A program made the translations under genes and the position numbers. Below are positions 1-7,087 of a DNA stretch of 33,210 nt, piece after piece. How positions within the stretch are numbered: position 1 is the stretch's first letter; each line of letters begins with the position of its first letter. The notes under the pieces are model-generated. The model did no database searches, had not been told where the DNA came from, and saw only the letters and a list, made by a program, of their open reading frames with translations. The stretch is taken from the IMG/VR virus record IMGVR_UViG_3300000928_000191, positions 1 through 33,210 of that record; one strand, given 5' to 3'. This DNA is from a virus.

Positions 1-3
1 TTA

Positions 4-906
4 TTACCCTACGACTGAATGGCCGCGCCCCTTCCAGCGCTCAGCTGGTATCCCAACCAGCTGAGCTGGCACCTTACCTTCATAGCTGGTGCCAACTAAA
101 ATCGTATGCGGTCGATTCCCGTAATTCTCCTGGTAATTTTCAACCATCGCCCTCGCCTCCTTTGCGAGCCGCCCAAGCGCACCGACATAGATTGGCTCCT
201 GCAGGCCGACACCCCCCTGTGGCTTTGCCTGAGCTACAGAGCCCTGCGCCGACACAACTGACAATTTCCCCCCTTGAGGGGGTCGGGGGGAGGTGAGGCG
301 TGCGGGCATCGAGCGGCCCTGCAGGAGACATCCGACGTTGTTAGCGTCAGCTCTACTGTAGGAGCGCTTCGCGCTCTTAAATCCAGCGGACAAGTCCGCA
401 GAGGGGATCTGAGGCTCACAACCCCGCGCCCATTCCTTGAGCAGCGCAGTGGCCTCATCATCGCTCAGATCATAACCGATCAATAGCGCCTCAGCGGCTT
501 TGGTTGCGCGGGCCTGAAAGTCAGTAAACTGCTTCACCTTAGCCTTGCCGCAGGCAGAGCGAATCGAGCGATTCAGCTCATCACGTGCCCCTTCGCAGGA
601 CGTATGGAAGCAACGCAACGTAGGCGCTCCATCGGGCATAAACTCACAGTCACGCCGCGCATTCTTACCGCCGCTGTGACTACCTGCTCCTGGGCAAGTT
701 AAATAATAGCGACCCTTTGGGTCGGGGGTTAAAGACACCCGCAGAATCTCCGATGCTATATCGAGCACCTCTCCACGAGTAAGCGGCGGAGCATACTCCA
801 CCACCGAGCGGCCCATCGGCATCTTCGAGATCGTCTTCAGATAACGACGCGCATGATCCATCTTATCCATGCGAGACTTCATGCTTTGTGGAGGCCGACT
901 AGACAT
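4..906 (-). CDS. Zinc-finger primase-companion protein
   Basis: A 300-residue protein. Residues about 65-115 hold a CHC2-like zinc ribbon: C-P-G, a histidine, a cysteine, then C-F-H-x-x-C, with a D-G-A-P-T-L stretch between. Such ribbons are known in the DNA-binding part of phage and plasmid primases. It follows the prim-pol/helicase gene with an 8-bp overlap, so it probably supplies template recognition for that primase; this is inference. The start is decided by a strong AGGAGGAGG ribosome site about 8 bases upstream. Residues about 205-220 are a proline/glycine linker encoded by a C5-TTGA-G5 hairpin (269-282). The C-terminal 80 residues show no motif that I recognise. Stop codons stand at 4-6 and 1-3, so the gene is complete. 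Confidence 0.7.
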   Translation of the reverse strand: MSSRPPQSMKSRMDKMDHARRYLKTISKMPMGRSVVEYAPPLTRGEVLDIASEILRVSLTPDPKGRYYLTCPGAGSHSGGKNARRDCEFMPDGAPTLRCFHTSCEGARDELNRSIRSACGKAKVKQFTDFQARATKAAEALLIGYDLSDDEATALLKEWARGCEPQIPSADLSAGFKSAKRSYSRADANNVGCLLQGRSMPARLTSPRPPQGGKLSVVSAQGSVAQAKPQGGVGLQEPIYVGALGRLAKEARAMVENYQENYGNRPHTILVGTSYEGKVPAQLVGIPAERWKGRGHSVVG

Positions 907-2947
907 CGATAATATCCTCCTCCTGAATGAATTTCACCTTCTTCCACCCGCGCTGATCCTTGCCCTCGCGTTCGACGGAGTTACTCTTAGCGGCTTTAAA
1001 TTTCTCAAGCATGAGATCAGGTAGCTTCAATTCGATCTGACGCTGTGACCCCGTCTCCCAACCACGGGCCTCGCAGTATTCGAAGTATGCCTTCACCATT
1101 TCCTCACTGCTGATATCATCATTACGATCTGACGAATGCGTGACACGGCGACCAATGAACGTGCGAAGCGAATCCGACTCATCGAGTAGATCCTGAACGA
1201 TACCCGCCTGACGCTCGGTCAACTTGATGCTCTGGGTCGCCAACACCTTGATAGCACCCTCGATCAACAAATTCAAAATCCCTGATCCTTCGTTTTCAAA
1301 CAGCCAACGCGCGAAATTAGGGATCGGCTTCTCAGGACGCTCGCAAGCGACATGAATGATCGCCAGGCGGCGAGACCACGCCCCAGCATCCGCATTGAGA
1401 TCCAGCTTCAGCCGAGAGTTACATGTAATCCCGAGATTGAAATCACCACGCATGGAGACCTTCTCACGCACACCCTTGACCTCACCCTTGATCAGGTCAC
1501 CGCCAGTCAACGACTTGATGACGTAAGCGCCCTTCTGCATCAGGAAATAGCCAGGGACATCAGAACCGAACAACGCCGTCGCACCAAGGTAAGAGCCGAC
1601 CTCGAAACGCTCGAGCAGCATCTCTGTGCGCAGCTGCTCGCAATTCTCCTCACCGATCATACGCTGGAACACCTCCATCAGCGCCGATTTACCAGCGCCC
1701 GCAGTCCCGGTCAGAATCATGAGCATCTGCGTCACATTCTTCTGCAGCAGCAGCTGGCCACCCCAACGCGTAATCAGATCTATATCCTCATCAGGCAACG
1801 CCCGCTCAAGCAGATCCTTCGTGAATGTAGGGCACTCAGCCGCGCCGTCATAGTTCACTGGAATCTGATTGCGCGAATAGAAATACGGTGAGAATGGCTT
1901 GAGCGTTGGCTGATCCGCAGTCAGATCCAGCATCCCGTTACGCAGATGCACCAAGCCCAGCTTGATCTTAAACACATCATGCTTACCCGTGTAGCCCTTC
2001 AACCAGGTAATCACATTGCCCAGCTTCGCCGAGCTACGAAACTTCGTGCCCCGCAACACGGGATGCCCCAGCTCACGCGAAATCGTCAACATCATCTCGG
2101 CAAGCTTCACTTGGATCCCCTGCTCAGAGATATGATCCCAGCACCCCGTTTCTGAGTTATAAAAATAGAAACGCTCCTCCTTCTCTTCCCAAATTACGTG
2201 ATTGTGATAGATGAAGCGACCAGCCCAATACGGCTCACACATCGCCTTAATTTCCTTCAGCTCACCCAGGGGAGTAAACGACGCCGTCCACGGATCACCA
2301 AACGTCACCTCCAACCGCTTCAGCCATTCATCCTCCCAGGGAGTCAACAAACCAGCAGGCCACGCGATCTCGCGAAAATAAACCTCACGCACAGGCGCTT
2401 CATTCACGAAAGTGTAATCCACCCCATCCGGATGCTTACCATACACGATCGACTGAAAGCCCCGATATTCACCAGTCGCCAAACGACCCTCATTGCGCCA
2501 CTCGCCGAAACACATCACAGACATCTCACCCGTCGCCTCATTCTCGACCTGACGATCAGCAAACTTCAACGCCGAATAAAAAGGAGCCGAGTCCATACCC
2601 CGCGCCTCAGCCTCCGTATCGCGAGTGCATCGGATCCAGATCTGCACACCACGTGCACCACGAGTCACCAACGACTGACGCAGCCCCGGGTTCAGTGAGA
2701 AGAACTCATCCATCAACTCATCATCATCGATATCGATCGCGCACAGCCCACCCGATGGCCCACCGAGCAACACACCCACATTCCCCTTGGCCAGCTTCTT
2801 CTGATACTCCTCCGTCTGCGTCTCCGCAAACTGGACACTCTGCCAGCCCTTAGACACTGGTCCCTTCTTGCCCTTAGGCACCTGCAGCAGCACCACCTCG
2901 GCACCCAGCAACTCATAGAGCTTAGTGATGTGATCCGCGCCGCCCAT
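899..2947 (-). CDS. Prim-pol / SF3 (D5-type) helicase replication protein
   Basis: A 682-residue replication initiator-type protein. The N-terminal 200 residues resemble bifunctional primase/polymerase (AEP) domains: a G-V-L-L-G-G-x-S-G-G-L loop followed by D72-x-D74 metal ligands. At the usual S-x-H motif the sequence reads G-A-R-G-V-Q, so the histidine appears replaced by glutamine. The C-terminal half is an SF3 helicase of the D5/P4 family, with a Walker A G-T-A-G-A-G-K-S near residue 415, a Walker B-like stretch near 462 and the N-containing sensor (I-T-C-N-S) near 502. Family knowledge says such proteins open and prime the origin. It overlaps the exonuclease gene by one base upstream and the zinc-finger gene downstream, so it is part of a translationally coupled operon. 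Confidence 0.88.
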   Translation of the reverse strand: MGGADHITKLYELLGAEVVLLQVPKGKKGPVSKGWQSVQFAETQTEEYQKKLAKGNVGVLLGGPSGGLCAIDIDDDELMDEFFSLNPGLRQSLVTRGARGVQIWIRCTRDTEAEARGMDSAPFYSALKFADRQVENEATGEMSVMCFGEWRNEGRLATGEYRGFQSIVYGKHPDGVDYTFVNEAPVREVYFREIAWPAGLLTPWEDEWLKRLEVTFGDPWTASFTPLGELKEIKAMCEPYWAGRFIYHNHVIWEEKEERFYFYNSETGCWDHISEQGIQVKLAEMMLTISRELGHPVLRGTKFRSSAKLGNVITWLKGYTGKHDVFKIKLGLVHLRNGMLDLTADQPTLKPFSPYFYSRNQIPVNYDGAAECPTFTKDLLERALPDEDIDLITRWGGQLLLQKNVTQMLMILTGTAGAGKSALMEVFQRMIGEENCEQLRTEMLLERFEVGSYLGATALFGSDVPGYFLMQKGAYVIKSLTGGDLIKGEVKGVREKVSMRGDFNLGITCNSRLKLDLNADAGAWSRRLAIIHVACERPEKPIPNFARWLFENEGSGILNLLIEGAIKVLATQSIKLTERQAGIVQDLLDESDSLRTFIGRRVTHSSDRNDDISSEEMVKAYFEYCEARGWETGSQRQIELKLPDLMLEKFKAAKSNSVEREGKDQRGWKKVKFIQEEDIIDV

Positions 2948-3591
2948 TAAGCGGAAACCCCCTCGGCTAGATACTCACGAGTCAACCCGTCGATCATTTG
3001 ATCAAATTTAGGATCCTCACACTCCCCCAAAGAACACCAATCCGTCGTCAACCGCCGAAAGCCCTCCATCTCGTGGACCGCACCGCGCAACGCATTATGC
3101 GGCATCGGCTCCTTGCCCAAATGAAACTCTGCATAGATATCATCCGTGCTAAAACCCTCAGCACACCAATCCATCCCCGACTTCATCGCGTGGCCATACG
3201 CCAACGAATGCAAATCCACCACGCGCCGACTGATCACCTGCGACAGATTCAACGAAACCGAGTCCGGCCAATTCGTCTCAAGAAATCCATAATCGAACTG
3301 CGGATTCTTCCCCCCCAGAATCCACATGCCAGCACAGCCAGCATGCAACCAATCAACCAAGTCAATCAATGCCGATTCAATGGAAACACCCAAGCCCAGA
3401 TCAAGCACATCAATACCATTACACTGCAACGCTGGCCAATCCACACGGCGATCACGCCCCAACGCCACACGGCGATAGAACCGCCGGCCCGATGCATCCA
3501 CCGCACCGATCTCCAAGATCCCGCAAGACTCAGGATCAAGCCCTGTCGTCTCCAGGTCGATCACTACAAAATTTTCAGGCAATTTTCTCAT
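2947..3591 (-). CDS. DnaQ-like DEDDh 3'-5' exonuclease, last Asp replaced
   Basis: A 214-residue protein of the RNase H-like exonuclease fold. Motif I is V-I-D-L-E-T-T-G (D12, E14). Motif II is N-P-Q-F-D (D100). Motif III reads H-N-A-L-R-G-A (H165 to A171), where the family has H-x-A-L-x-D-A. The final metal-binding aspartate is therefore glycine 170. This may weaken or remove nuclease activity, or a nearby acidic residue may substitute. It overlaps its upstream neighbour by 4 bp and its downstream neighbour by 1 bp, between clamp and primase-helicase genes, which fits a proofreading or processing factor acting with a borrowed host polymerase. Confidence 0.8.
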   Translation of the reverse strand: MRKLPENFVVIDLETTGLDPESCGILEIGAVDASGRRFYRRVALGRDRRVDWPALQCNGIDVLDLGLGVSIESALIDLVDWLHAGCAGMWILGGKNPQFDYGFLETNWPDSVSLNLSQVISRRVVDLHSLAYGHAMKSGMDWCAEGFSTDDIYAEFHLGKEPMPHNALRGAVHEMEGFRRLTTDWCSLGECEDPKFDQMIDGLTREYLAEGVSA

Positions 3592-3785
3592 TTCACATCC
3601 CCCACTTCCGCGACCACATCCAGGCGCGTCATTAAATTAGATTCAGCCGCCTCAAACGACGGCCCATATGCATGGCGCAACCCTTCAGCACCCTCCGACA
3701 GATACACCCTCGAAACGAACGCATCCTCCCGAGGCGCACCAAAGCCAGTCGCCTCAGTCTTCACTTCTCCGATCACTAAACTCAC
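3588..3785 (-). CDS. Small protein of unknown function
   Basis: A 65-residue, mildly acidic protein with no motif, membrane segment or signal that I recognise. I call it real because both ends form 4-bp overlaps with the flanking genes (clamp-FtsK gamma upstream, exonuclease downstream). This is the pattern of the rest of the operon. Its position suggests a replication accessory role, but nothing in the sequence shows one. Confidence 0.6.
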   Translation of the reverse strand: MSLVIGEVKTEATGFGAPREDAFVSRVYLSEGAEGLRHAYGPSFEAAESNLMTRLDVVAEVGDVK

Positions 3786-4720
3786 GATTCACCCCCTTCA
3801 TCAGAATCATCCGCTGGCACCTCAGTCACCAGCACCTCACGCGGCGTCGCACCATTATCGGGGCCGACGATACCAGCCTGCTCCAGCTGCTCCTGCAAAC
3901 GAGCCGCCCGATTGTAGCCGATACGCAAGTGCCGCTGCAGACTCGCAGTCGATGCACGCTGAGTGCGCACCAATAGCTCCGTCGCTTGACTAATCAGCGG
4001 ATCCAGATCGTCGTCACCGCCCGCTGCATCATCCTCAGGCTTATCAAAATTAAAGCCCACACCAGGCTCGCCACAGGCCCAGTCTGGCCAGCTCACCACC
4101 GGGAACAATTCCTCATCCACGCGCAGAGGCATGACCAACGCAAACAACCGGTCATCCTTAAGGAAGCGCACATACACCGCCGATGCATCATCCGTGCAAT
4201 ACGTCGCCACACTCGGCACGCCAAACTCTCCCAACGTTTTCCAGACTTTAGAAATATCCGCCATCAAGTCCGCATTCAGAGCACCCGATCCCCGACGCAA
4301 TTGCACCGACGCATCACAAATCGCCCGCCAATTCGGGAACAGCTCATCACTCGACCGAGCCCGCCAAGACATCTGCTTATGGAGCGCCTCCAGCTCCAGC
4401 TGGCATTGCCCCGTGTCCTCATCGAGCAGCTCCACAGTCAGCACCGCATTCTCCAGCTTCGTGCCTAGCTTCGCCTCACCCATCTCTTTGATAAACACCA
4501 AAGGGATCGCCACTTTCAACGGCTCATCACCTGCGAAAATATACTCAGCGTCATAATAAACCATGCCGATCAATCGAGTCCCATCCGTCGCGCAGAAAAT
4601 CAGCCGATTCTCCTGTATTTCCATTGCCACACACTGCAGCGCCACTCGACACGCATCCTTCGAAGCGAAATGAGCAAGCGCCTTACACACCTGCCACGGG
4701 AAATTGAATATTTGAATCAT
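3782..4720 (-). CDS. Sliding-clamp-like protein fused to an FtsK gamma winged helix
   Basis: A 312-residue protein in two parts. Residues 1 to about 205 look like a DNA polymerase sliding clamp: the A-T-D-G-T-R-L loop (44-50) matches the T-D-G loop of beta clamps, F-P-N-W (128-131) matches the region before the domain linker, and V-M-P-L-R (196-200) matches the conserved end of bacterial DnaN (V-M-P-M-R-L). The length fits two clamp domains rather than DnaN's three. After an acidic linker (228-239), residues 237-300 match the FtsK/SpoIIIE gamma domain: R-A-S, L-Q-R, R-I-G-Y-N-R-A-A-R-L, A-G-I-V-G-P and P-R-E-V-L-V. In FtsK this domain binds the KOPS polar sequences. The combination suggests a clamp placed or oriented by DNA sequence, or one linked to XerCD/dif recombination. 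Both parts are clear; the combined role is unknown. Confidence 0.8.
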   Translation of the reverse strand: MIQIFNFPWQVCKALAHFASKDACRVALQCVAMEIQENRLIFCATDGTRLIGMVYYDAEYIFAGDEPLKVAIPLVFIKEMGEAKLGTKLENAVLTVELLDEDTGQCQLELEALHKQMSWRARSSDELFPNWRAICDASVQLRRGSGALNADLMADISKVWKTLGEFGVPSVATYCTDDASAVYVRFLKDDRLFALVMPLRVDEELFPVVSWPDWACGEPGVGFNFDKPEDDAAGGDDDLDPLISQATELLVRTQRASTASLQRHLRIGYNRAARLQEQLEQAGIVGPDNGATPREVLVTEVPADDSDEGGES

Positions 4721-4726
4721 AGTTAT

Positions 4727-5104
4727 TTACTCTTTCGTTAATTCAGGACACTCACACATCCCCACATATTTAAACTCGATCCGAGTCACCTCATCCCACG
4801 GCTCACACTTCATCTCCCCGCAAAACATATCAACGAAGCCCCCCCCCGACAGATTCGGGAAACCCTCCTTAGTCGCTTCCAAGCAACCATAATCAGGATC
4901 TTTCACCATACGCTCCAACGGCTCACGCCGAACAGACACCACCTCGATCTCACCCAGACGCTCGATCTGCTCACCAGGCTTCAGCCCCTGGCACTTCACA
5001 CAGCCCATCAGCCGATCCCCCACCTTCAAGTTCTCCCAACCCAGCCGCCGAGTCACTCTCTTTGAGCGATCCATAAACTGAGCCTGAGTCAGCCAAAAAG
5101 ACAT
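4727..5104 (-). CDS. ASCH-like domain protein
   Basis: A 125-residue protein. The pattern F-W-L-T, K-R-V-T-R-R-L-G-W, L-K-V-G-D, G-L-K-P-G-E, and a later V-S-V-R-R-E-P-L matches small ASCH-like phage proteins. ASCH is a PUA-like fold thought to bind RNA or modified nucleotides. I chose the ATG at 5104 over the GTG at 5113 because GTGAGGA would serve as its ribosome site. It contains several cysteines (C-V-K-C near 38-41, C-E-C near the end) that could bind a metal. It lies between an unknown protein and the clamp gene in the early operon. Confidence 0.6.
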   Translation of the reverse strand: MSFWLTQAQFMDRSKRVTRRLGWENLKVGDRLMGCVKCQGLKPGEQIERLGEIEVVSVRREPLERMVKDPDYGCLEATKEGFPNLSGGGFVDMFCGEMKCEPWDEVTRIEFKYVGMCECPELTKE

Positions 5105-5109
5105 GTTCC

Positions 5110-5517
5110 TCACGCCGCACCCCCATCCTTAAAAGATCCGTGCCCATTCGAGCGATTCGTGGACGACACCATCAAAAGCTCCGGCTCCCCAAGCAGCACA
5201 GGGCGCACCACCTTTTGCAGCTCACGCATCAGGCGCGGCAGACCAGTGATCCACTCTGCCCCCGCATAGCTCGCATACACATACCCCACGCCCAGCACAC
5301 ACTGCAAACCAGCGCACTGCGTAAACGCCTCACCCGTGTCAATCGCCGACAACCAAGCCGACAACTGACCAGACAAACGATGCGCGCACACAGCCAATAT
5401 CTTATTATCCTCAGAGCCAATAATACCAACCACCTCAGAGCCCAGCCGCACCCGAAAGCAACGCACCACAGCAGTCCCCACACTCGGCGAATCAATTAAT
5501 TCTAGATCAGTAATCAT
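5110..5517 (-). CDS. Early protein of unknown function
   Basis: A 135-residue protein that I cannot assign. It has alternating small hydrophobic and aromatic stretches but no clear membrane helix. The last 20 residues are polar and Ser/Asn/Gly-rich, probably disordered. Its start is overlapped by a 15-codon leader ORF (5507-5554) that has the better ribosome site, so translation may be coupled. The stop (5110-5112) lies just upstream of the ASCH-like gene. Confidence 0.55.
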   Translation of the reverse strand: MITDLELIDSPSVGTAVVRCFRVRLGSEVVGIIGSEDNKILAVCAHRLSGQLSAWLSAIDTGEAFTQCAGLQCVLGVGYVYASYAGAEWITGLPRLMRELQKVVRPVLLGEPELLMVSSTNRSNGHGSFKDGGAA

Positions 5518-5554
5518 AACAGTAAAAGTTAGAAGTTAATATTTTCTTACCCAT
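5507..5554 (-). CDS. Possible 15-residue leader peptide
   Basis: An ATG with a good AAAGGA ribosome site 6-7 bases upstream opens a 15-codon frame (starting M-G-K-K-I-L). It stops inside the first codons of the next gene. The gap it occupies is AT-rich compared with the flanking genes. It could couple ribosomes onto the 135-residue gene, or be chance; no homology was checked. Confidence 0.3.
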   Translation of the reverse strand: MGKKILTSNFYCYDY

Positions 5555-5595
5555 GATATTCCTTTATTTTTATTGTTAGTTTTGTATCCGAAATT

Positions 5596-5847
5596 CTAAT
5601 ACGCATCTTTGCGCTGTGCCTTCATTTTTAGAAAACGCTCATGCTCGATCTCAGCGGGGGACTTACCACCGGGACGCTTCCCCGTCCGAAACTGGCTCAA
5701 CAAGCTCAGCGCTTGCTTATACGAGCACGGCTCACCCAAGCACTTCTCAACCTTACGCGCCTTCACATCGATGCTCACCCCGTCGCCAAGCGGTTCAAGA
5801 ATCTCCACAATACGAGCACGCCGCCCTGCAGTTAATTTCTTCTTCAT
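5596..5847 (-). CDS. Small basic protein of unknown function
   Basis: An 83-residue, lysine/arginine-rich protein beginning M-K-K-K-L-T-A-G-R-R. The middle could form helices of a DNA-binding fold, but I see no definite HTH. It overlaps the upstream HTH gene by 4 bp (ATGA) and is followed by an AT-rich gap of about 80 bp. It probably belongs to the early regulatory group. Confidence 0.55.
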   Translation of the reverse strand: MKKKLTAGRRARIVEILEPLGDGVSIDVKARKVEKCLGEPCSYKQALSLLSQFRTGKRPGGKSPAEIEHERFLKMKAQRKDAY

Positions 5848-6098
5848 AGCCCCAAGCCCTCCCGTTTGCGCTTCAGCTCCAGCACATCATCACGCCAAAA
5901 ACGCTTCGTGCCAGGGATATAAAAAATGTCACCCTCATCGACGTGCCGGCTCTTAAAATTTGGATAGCAAATACCGAGCAGCTCAGCAGCCACTTGACCA
6001 CTCACTCGAGGGCTTTGCTTAGCCTCCAAAGCAGCCAAGACTTGCCGCGTCACCAAATCGGCGACTGCGTGATCACGCTCTGTCAGCACCACGCTCAT
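5844..6098 (-). CDS. Excisionase/MerR-like HTH protein
   Basis: An 84-residue protein with a compact winged-helix pattern. V-S-G-Q-V-A-A-E-L-L-G-I (about 32-43) is followed by a recognition-helix stretch, then G-D-I-F-Y-I-P-G-T-K-R-F-W-R-D-D-V-L, where a wing strand and W/F-x-R-x-D-V-L resemble HTH_17/excisionase proteins. It is the third gene of the minus-strand early operon, with 4-bp overlaps on both sides. It may act as Xis or as an early regulator; the sequence does not decide. Confidence 0.6.
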   Translation of the reverse strand: MSVVLTERDHAVADLVTRQVLAALEAKQSPRVSGQVAAELLGICYPNFKSRHVDEGDIFYIPGTKRFWRDDVLELKRKREGLGL

Positions 6099-6274
6099 CA
6101 GTCCAGATCCTCCGCTTTAAGAATTCCCATCCGGACCGCACGATGCTGCGACCGCAAGCGCCTTTCAGCACGCCCCTCCAACCAAGCAACCGCCGCCCGC
6201 CATAGCCCACGCAGCTCACAGCCGAGAATCGACAGAGCCACACAGACAAAAAAAGCGATCAGCAAGTAAGCCAT
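6098..6274 (-). CDS. 58-residue small membrane protein
   Basis: This short gene begins M-A-Y-L-L-I-A-F-F. Residues 3-19 form one hydrophobic helix (with C11 and C19), followed by an arginine-rich, amphipathic cytoplasmic tail. Its TGA overlaps the ATG of the HTH gene (ATGA), and it starts 2 bp after the stop of the gene before it. The tight packing is the main reason to call it real. A single-helix membrane protein early in the lytic operon could affect superinfection or host physiology, but this is speculation. Confidence 0.6.
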   Translation of the reverse strand: MAYLLIAFFVCVALSILGCELRGLWRAAVAWLEGRAERRLRSQHRAVRMGILKAEDLD

Positions 6275-6275
6275 C

Positions 6276-6434
6276 TTAAGCAGCCACCTCTTTGTTAATT
6301 TTTCGAGCCTCGCTGCGCAGATACATCTCCGTTGCCACCTTCGGAGTCACCCCCAACAGATCAGCCACCTCAAAGATCGTAACCAACGCCTCAAACCCCA
6401 AAGAGCCGTAATCTATATCCATTTGCGTTTTCAT
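6276..6434 (-). CDS. 52-residue HTH-like protein, first gene of early operon (Cro position)
   Basis: Residues about 18-38 (I-F-E-V-A-D-L-L-G-V-T-P-K-V-A-T-E-M) have the spacing of a helix-turn-helix. It is divergent from the repressor-like gene at 6524, which is the position of cro in lambdoid phages. Its ATG lies within the first operator palindrome and has no ribosome site. With the TTGACA at 6470-6465 as -35, the predicted transcript starts at about the ATG, so the message may be leaderless. Function is inferred from position. Confidence 0.55.
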   Translation of the reverse strand: MKTQMDIDYGSLGFEALVTIFEVADLLGVTPKVATEMYLRSEARKINKEVAA

Positions 6435-6505
6435 GGGTTAATGCATTTACCCATTACGGGTTACTGTCAAACCCATTATCGAAAAAACTTGCAAAAGTTA
6501 CCCAT
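6433..6505. promoter_or_regulatory. Divergent promoter/operator region of the lysis-lysogeny switch
   Basis: Site 1 (6433-6454) is a 22-bp palindrome, ATGGGT-TAATGCATTT-ACCCAT, with one mismatched pair. Site 2 is GGGTT-N7-AACCC (6458-6474). A half site TTACCCAT lies at 6498-6505. The shared element is GGGTTA/TAACCC. On the minus strand a perfect TTGACA (6470-6465) lies in site 2, with its -10 inside site 1, so a bound repressor would cover the early promoter. Toward the plus gene, GGGGAAG (6509-6515) is the ribosome site. The layout fits a phage immunity switch. Confidence 0.7.
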
Positions 6506-6523
6506 TTGGGGAAGTTTTGAATA

Positions 6524-6937
6524 ATGAAACAAGACGACGTCAAAGACTGGCTCAAAGAAAACAACCGCACTAGGGCATGGCTGGCAGATCAATGCGAAGC
6601 TGCCACGCAGACAGTAAACAACTGGCTATCAACTGACCGTGGCATACCAAACAAAGCAGTGATTATAATTGAGCGCTTAATGGAAGCCGATCGCATCCGC
6701 GAAACAGAAGGCACCAAGATCGCCCATGCGCTCACGCTCGAATTCTCATCCGAGGATTTCGACGCCATCGAGGAAGCCGCCCATCGTGCAGACAAAAAGA
6801 TTCGCACCTGGGCAACCGACACACTCCGCAATATGGCAACCCGCAAACCAGAAGACATTTTCAGAGAGCTACAAGCCGCCGAAGATCCCGAACCTTACAC
6901 CGGCAAAAAAACAAACGCCGAAGACAAACCAGCGTAA
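6524..6937 (+). CDS. Repressor-like protein: XRE-type HTH plus ribbon-helix-helix
   Basis: A 137-residue protein. Residues about 5-45 are an XRE-type HTH: W-L-A-D-Q-C-E-A-A-T-Q-T-V-N-N-W-L. Residues about 68-105 (A-L-T-L-E-F-S-S-E-D-F-D-A-I-E-E-A-A-H-R-A, then W-A-T-D-T-L) look like a ribbon-helix-helix/DUF1778-like domain. The tail is charged and disordered. It faces the early operon across three operator sites, so it is the best candidate for the prophage repressor. It has no S24/LexA peptidase domain, so induction by RecA cleavage is not expected from the sequence. The ATG is set by GGGGAAG 9 bases upstream. Confidence 0.65.
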   Translation: MKQDDVKDWLKENNRTRAWLADQCEAATQTVNNWLSTDRGIPNKAVIIIERLMEADRIRETEGTKIAHALTLEFSSEDFDAIEEAAHRADKKIRTWATDTLRNMATRKPEDIFRELQAAEDPEPYTGKKTNAEDKPA

Positions 6938-7014
6938 AAGACGCCCCCGGGCATAACTTGATACAGTTTCCAGCACAGGTGAAGCCCGCACTAGAAACTA
7001 TAAGATGCCCTTAT

Positions 7015-7050
7015 CGCTTCTGCGAGAAGCGCGTATTGATCAAATCAATA
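7015..7050. promoter_or_regulatory. Two adjacent perfect inverted repeats between repressor and HIRAN gene
   Basis: CGCTTCT-GCG-AGAAGCG (7015-7031) and TATTGAT-CAA-ATCAATA (7034-7050) lie 38-73 bp upstream of the HIRAN gene. The first could be a hairpin terminator stem after the repressor gene, but it has no T-run. The second looks like a dyad operator. The rest of the 150-bp gap holds a weaker AGTTTC/GAAACT pair (6966-6998). Confidence 0.45.
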
Positions 7051-7087
7051 TTCGACAAATAACCAAAAGTTTTTAATATTTGGCGCG

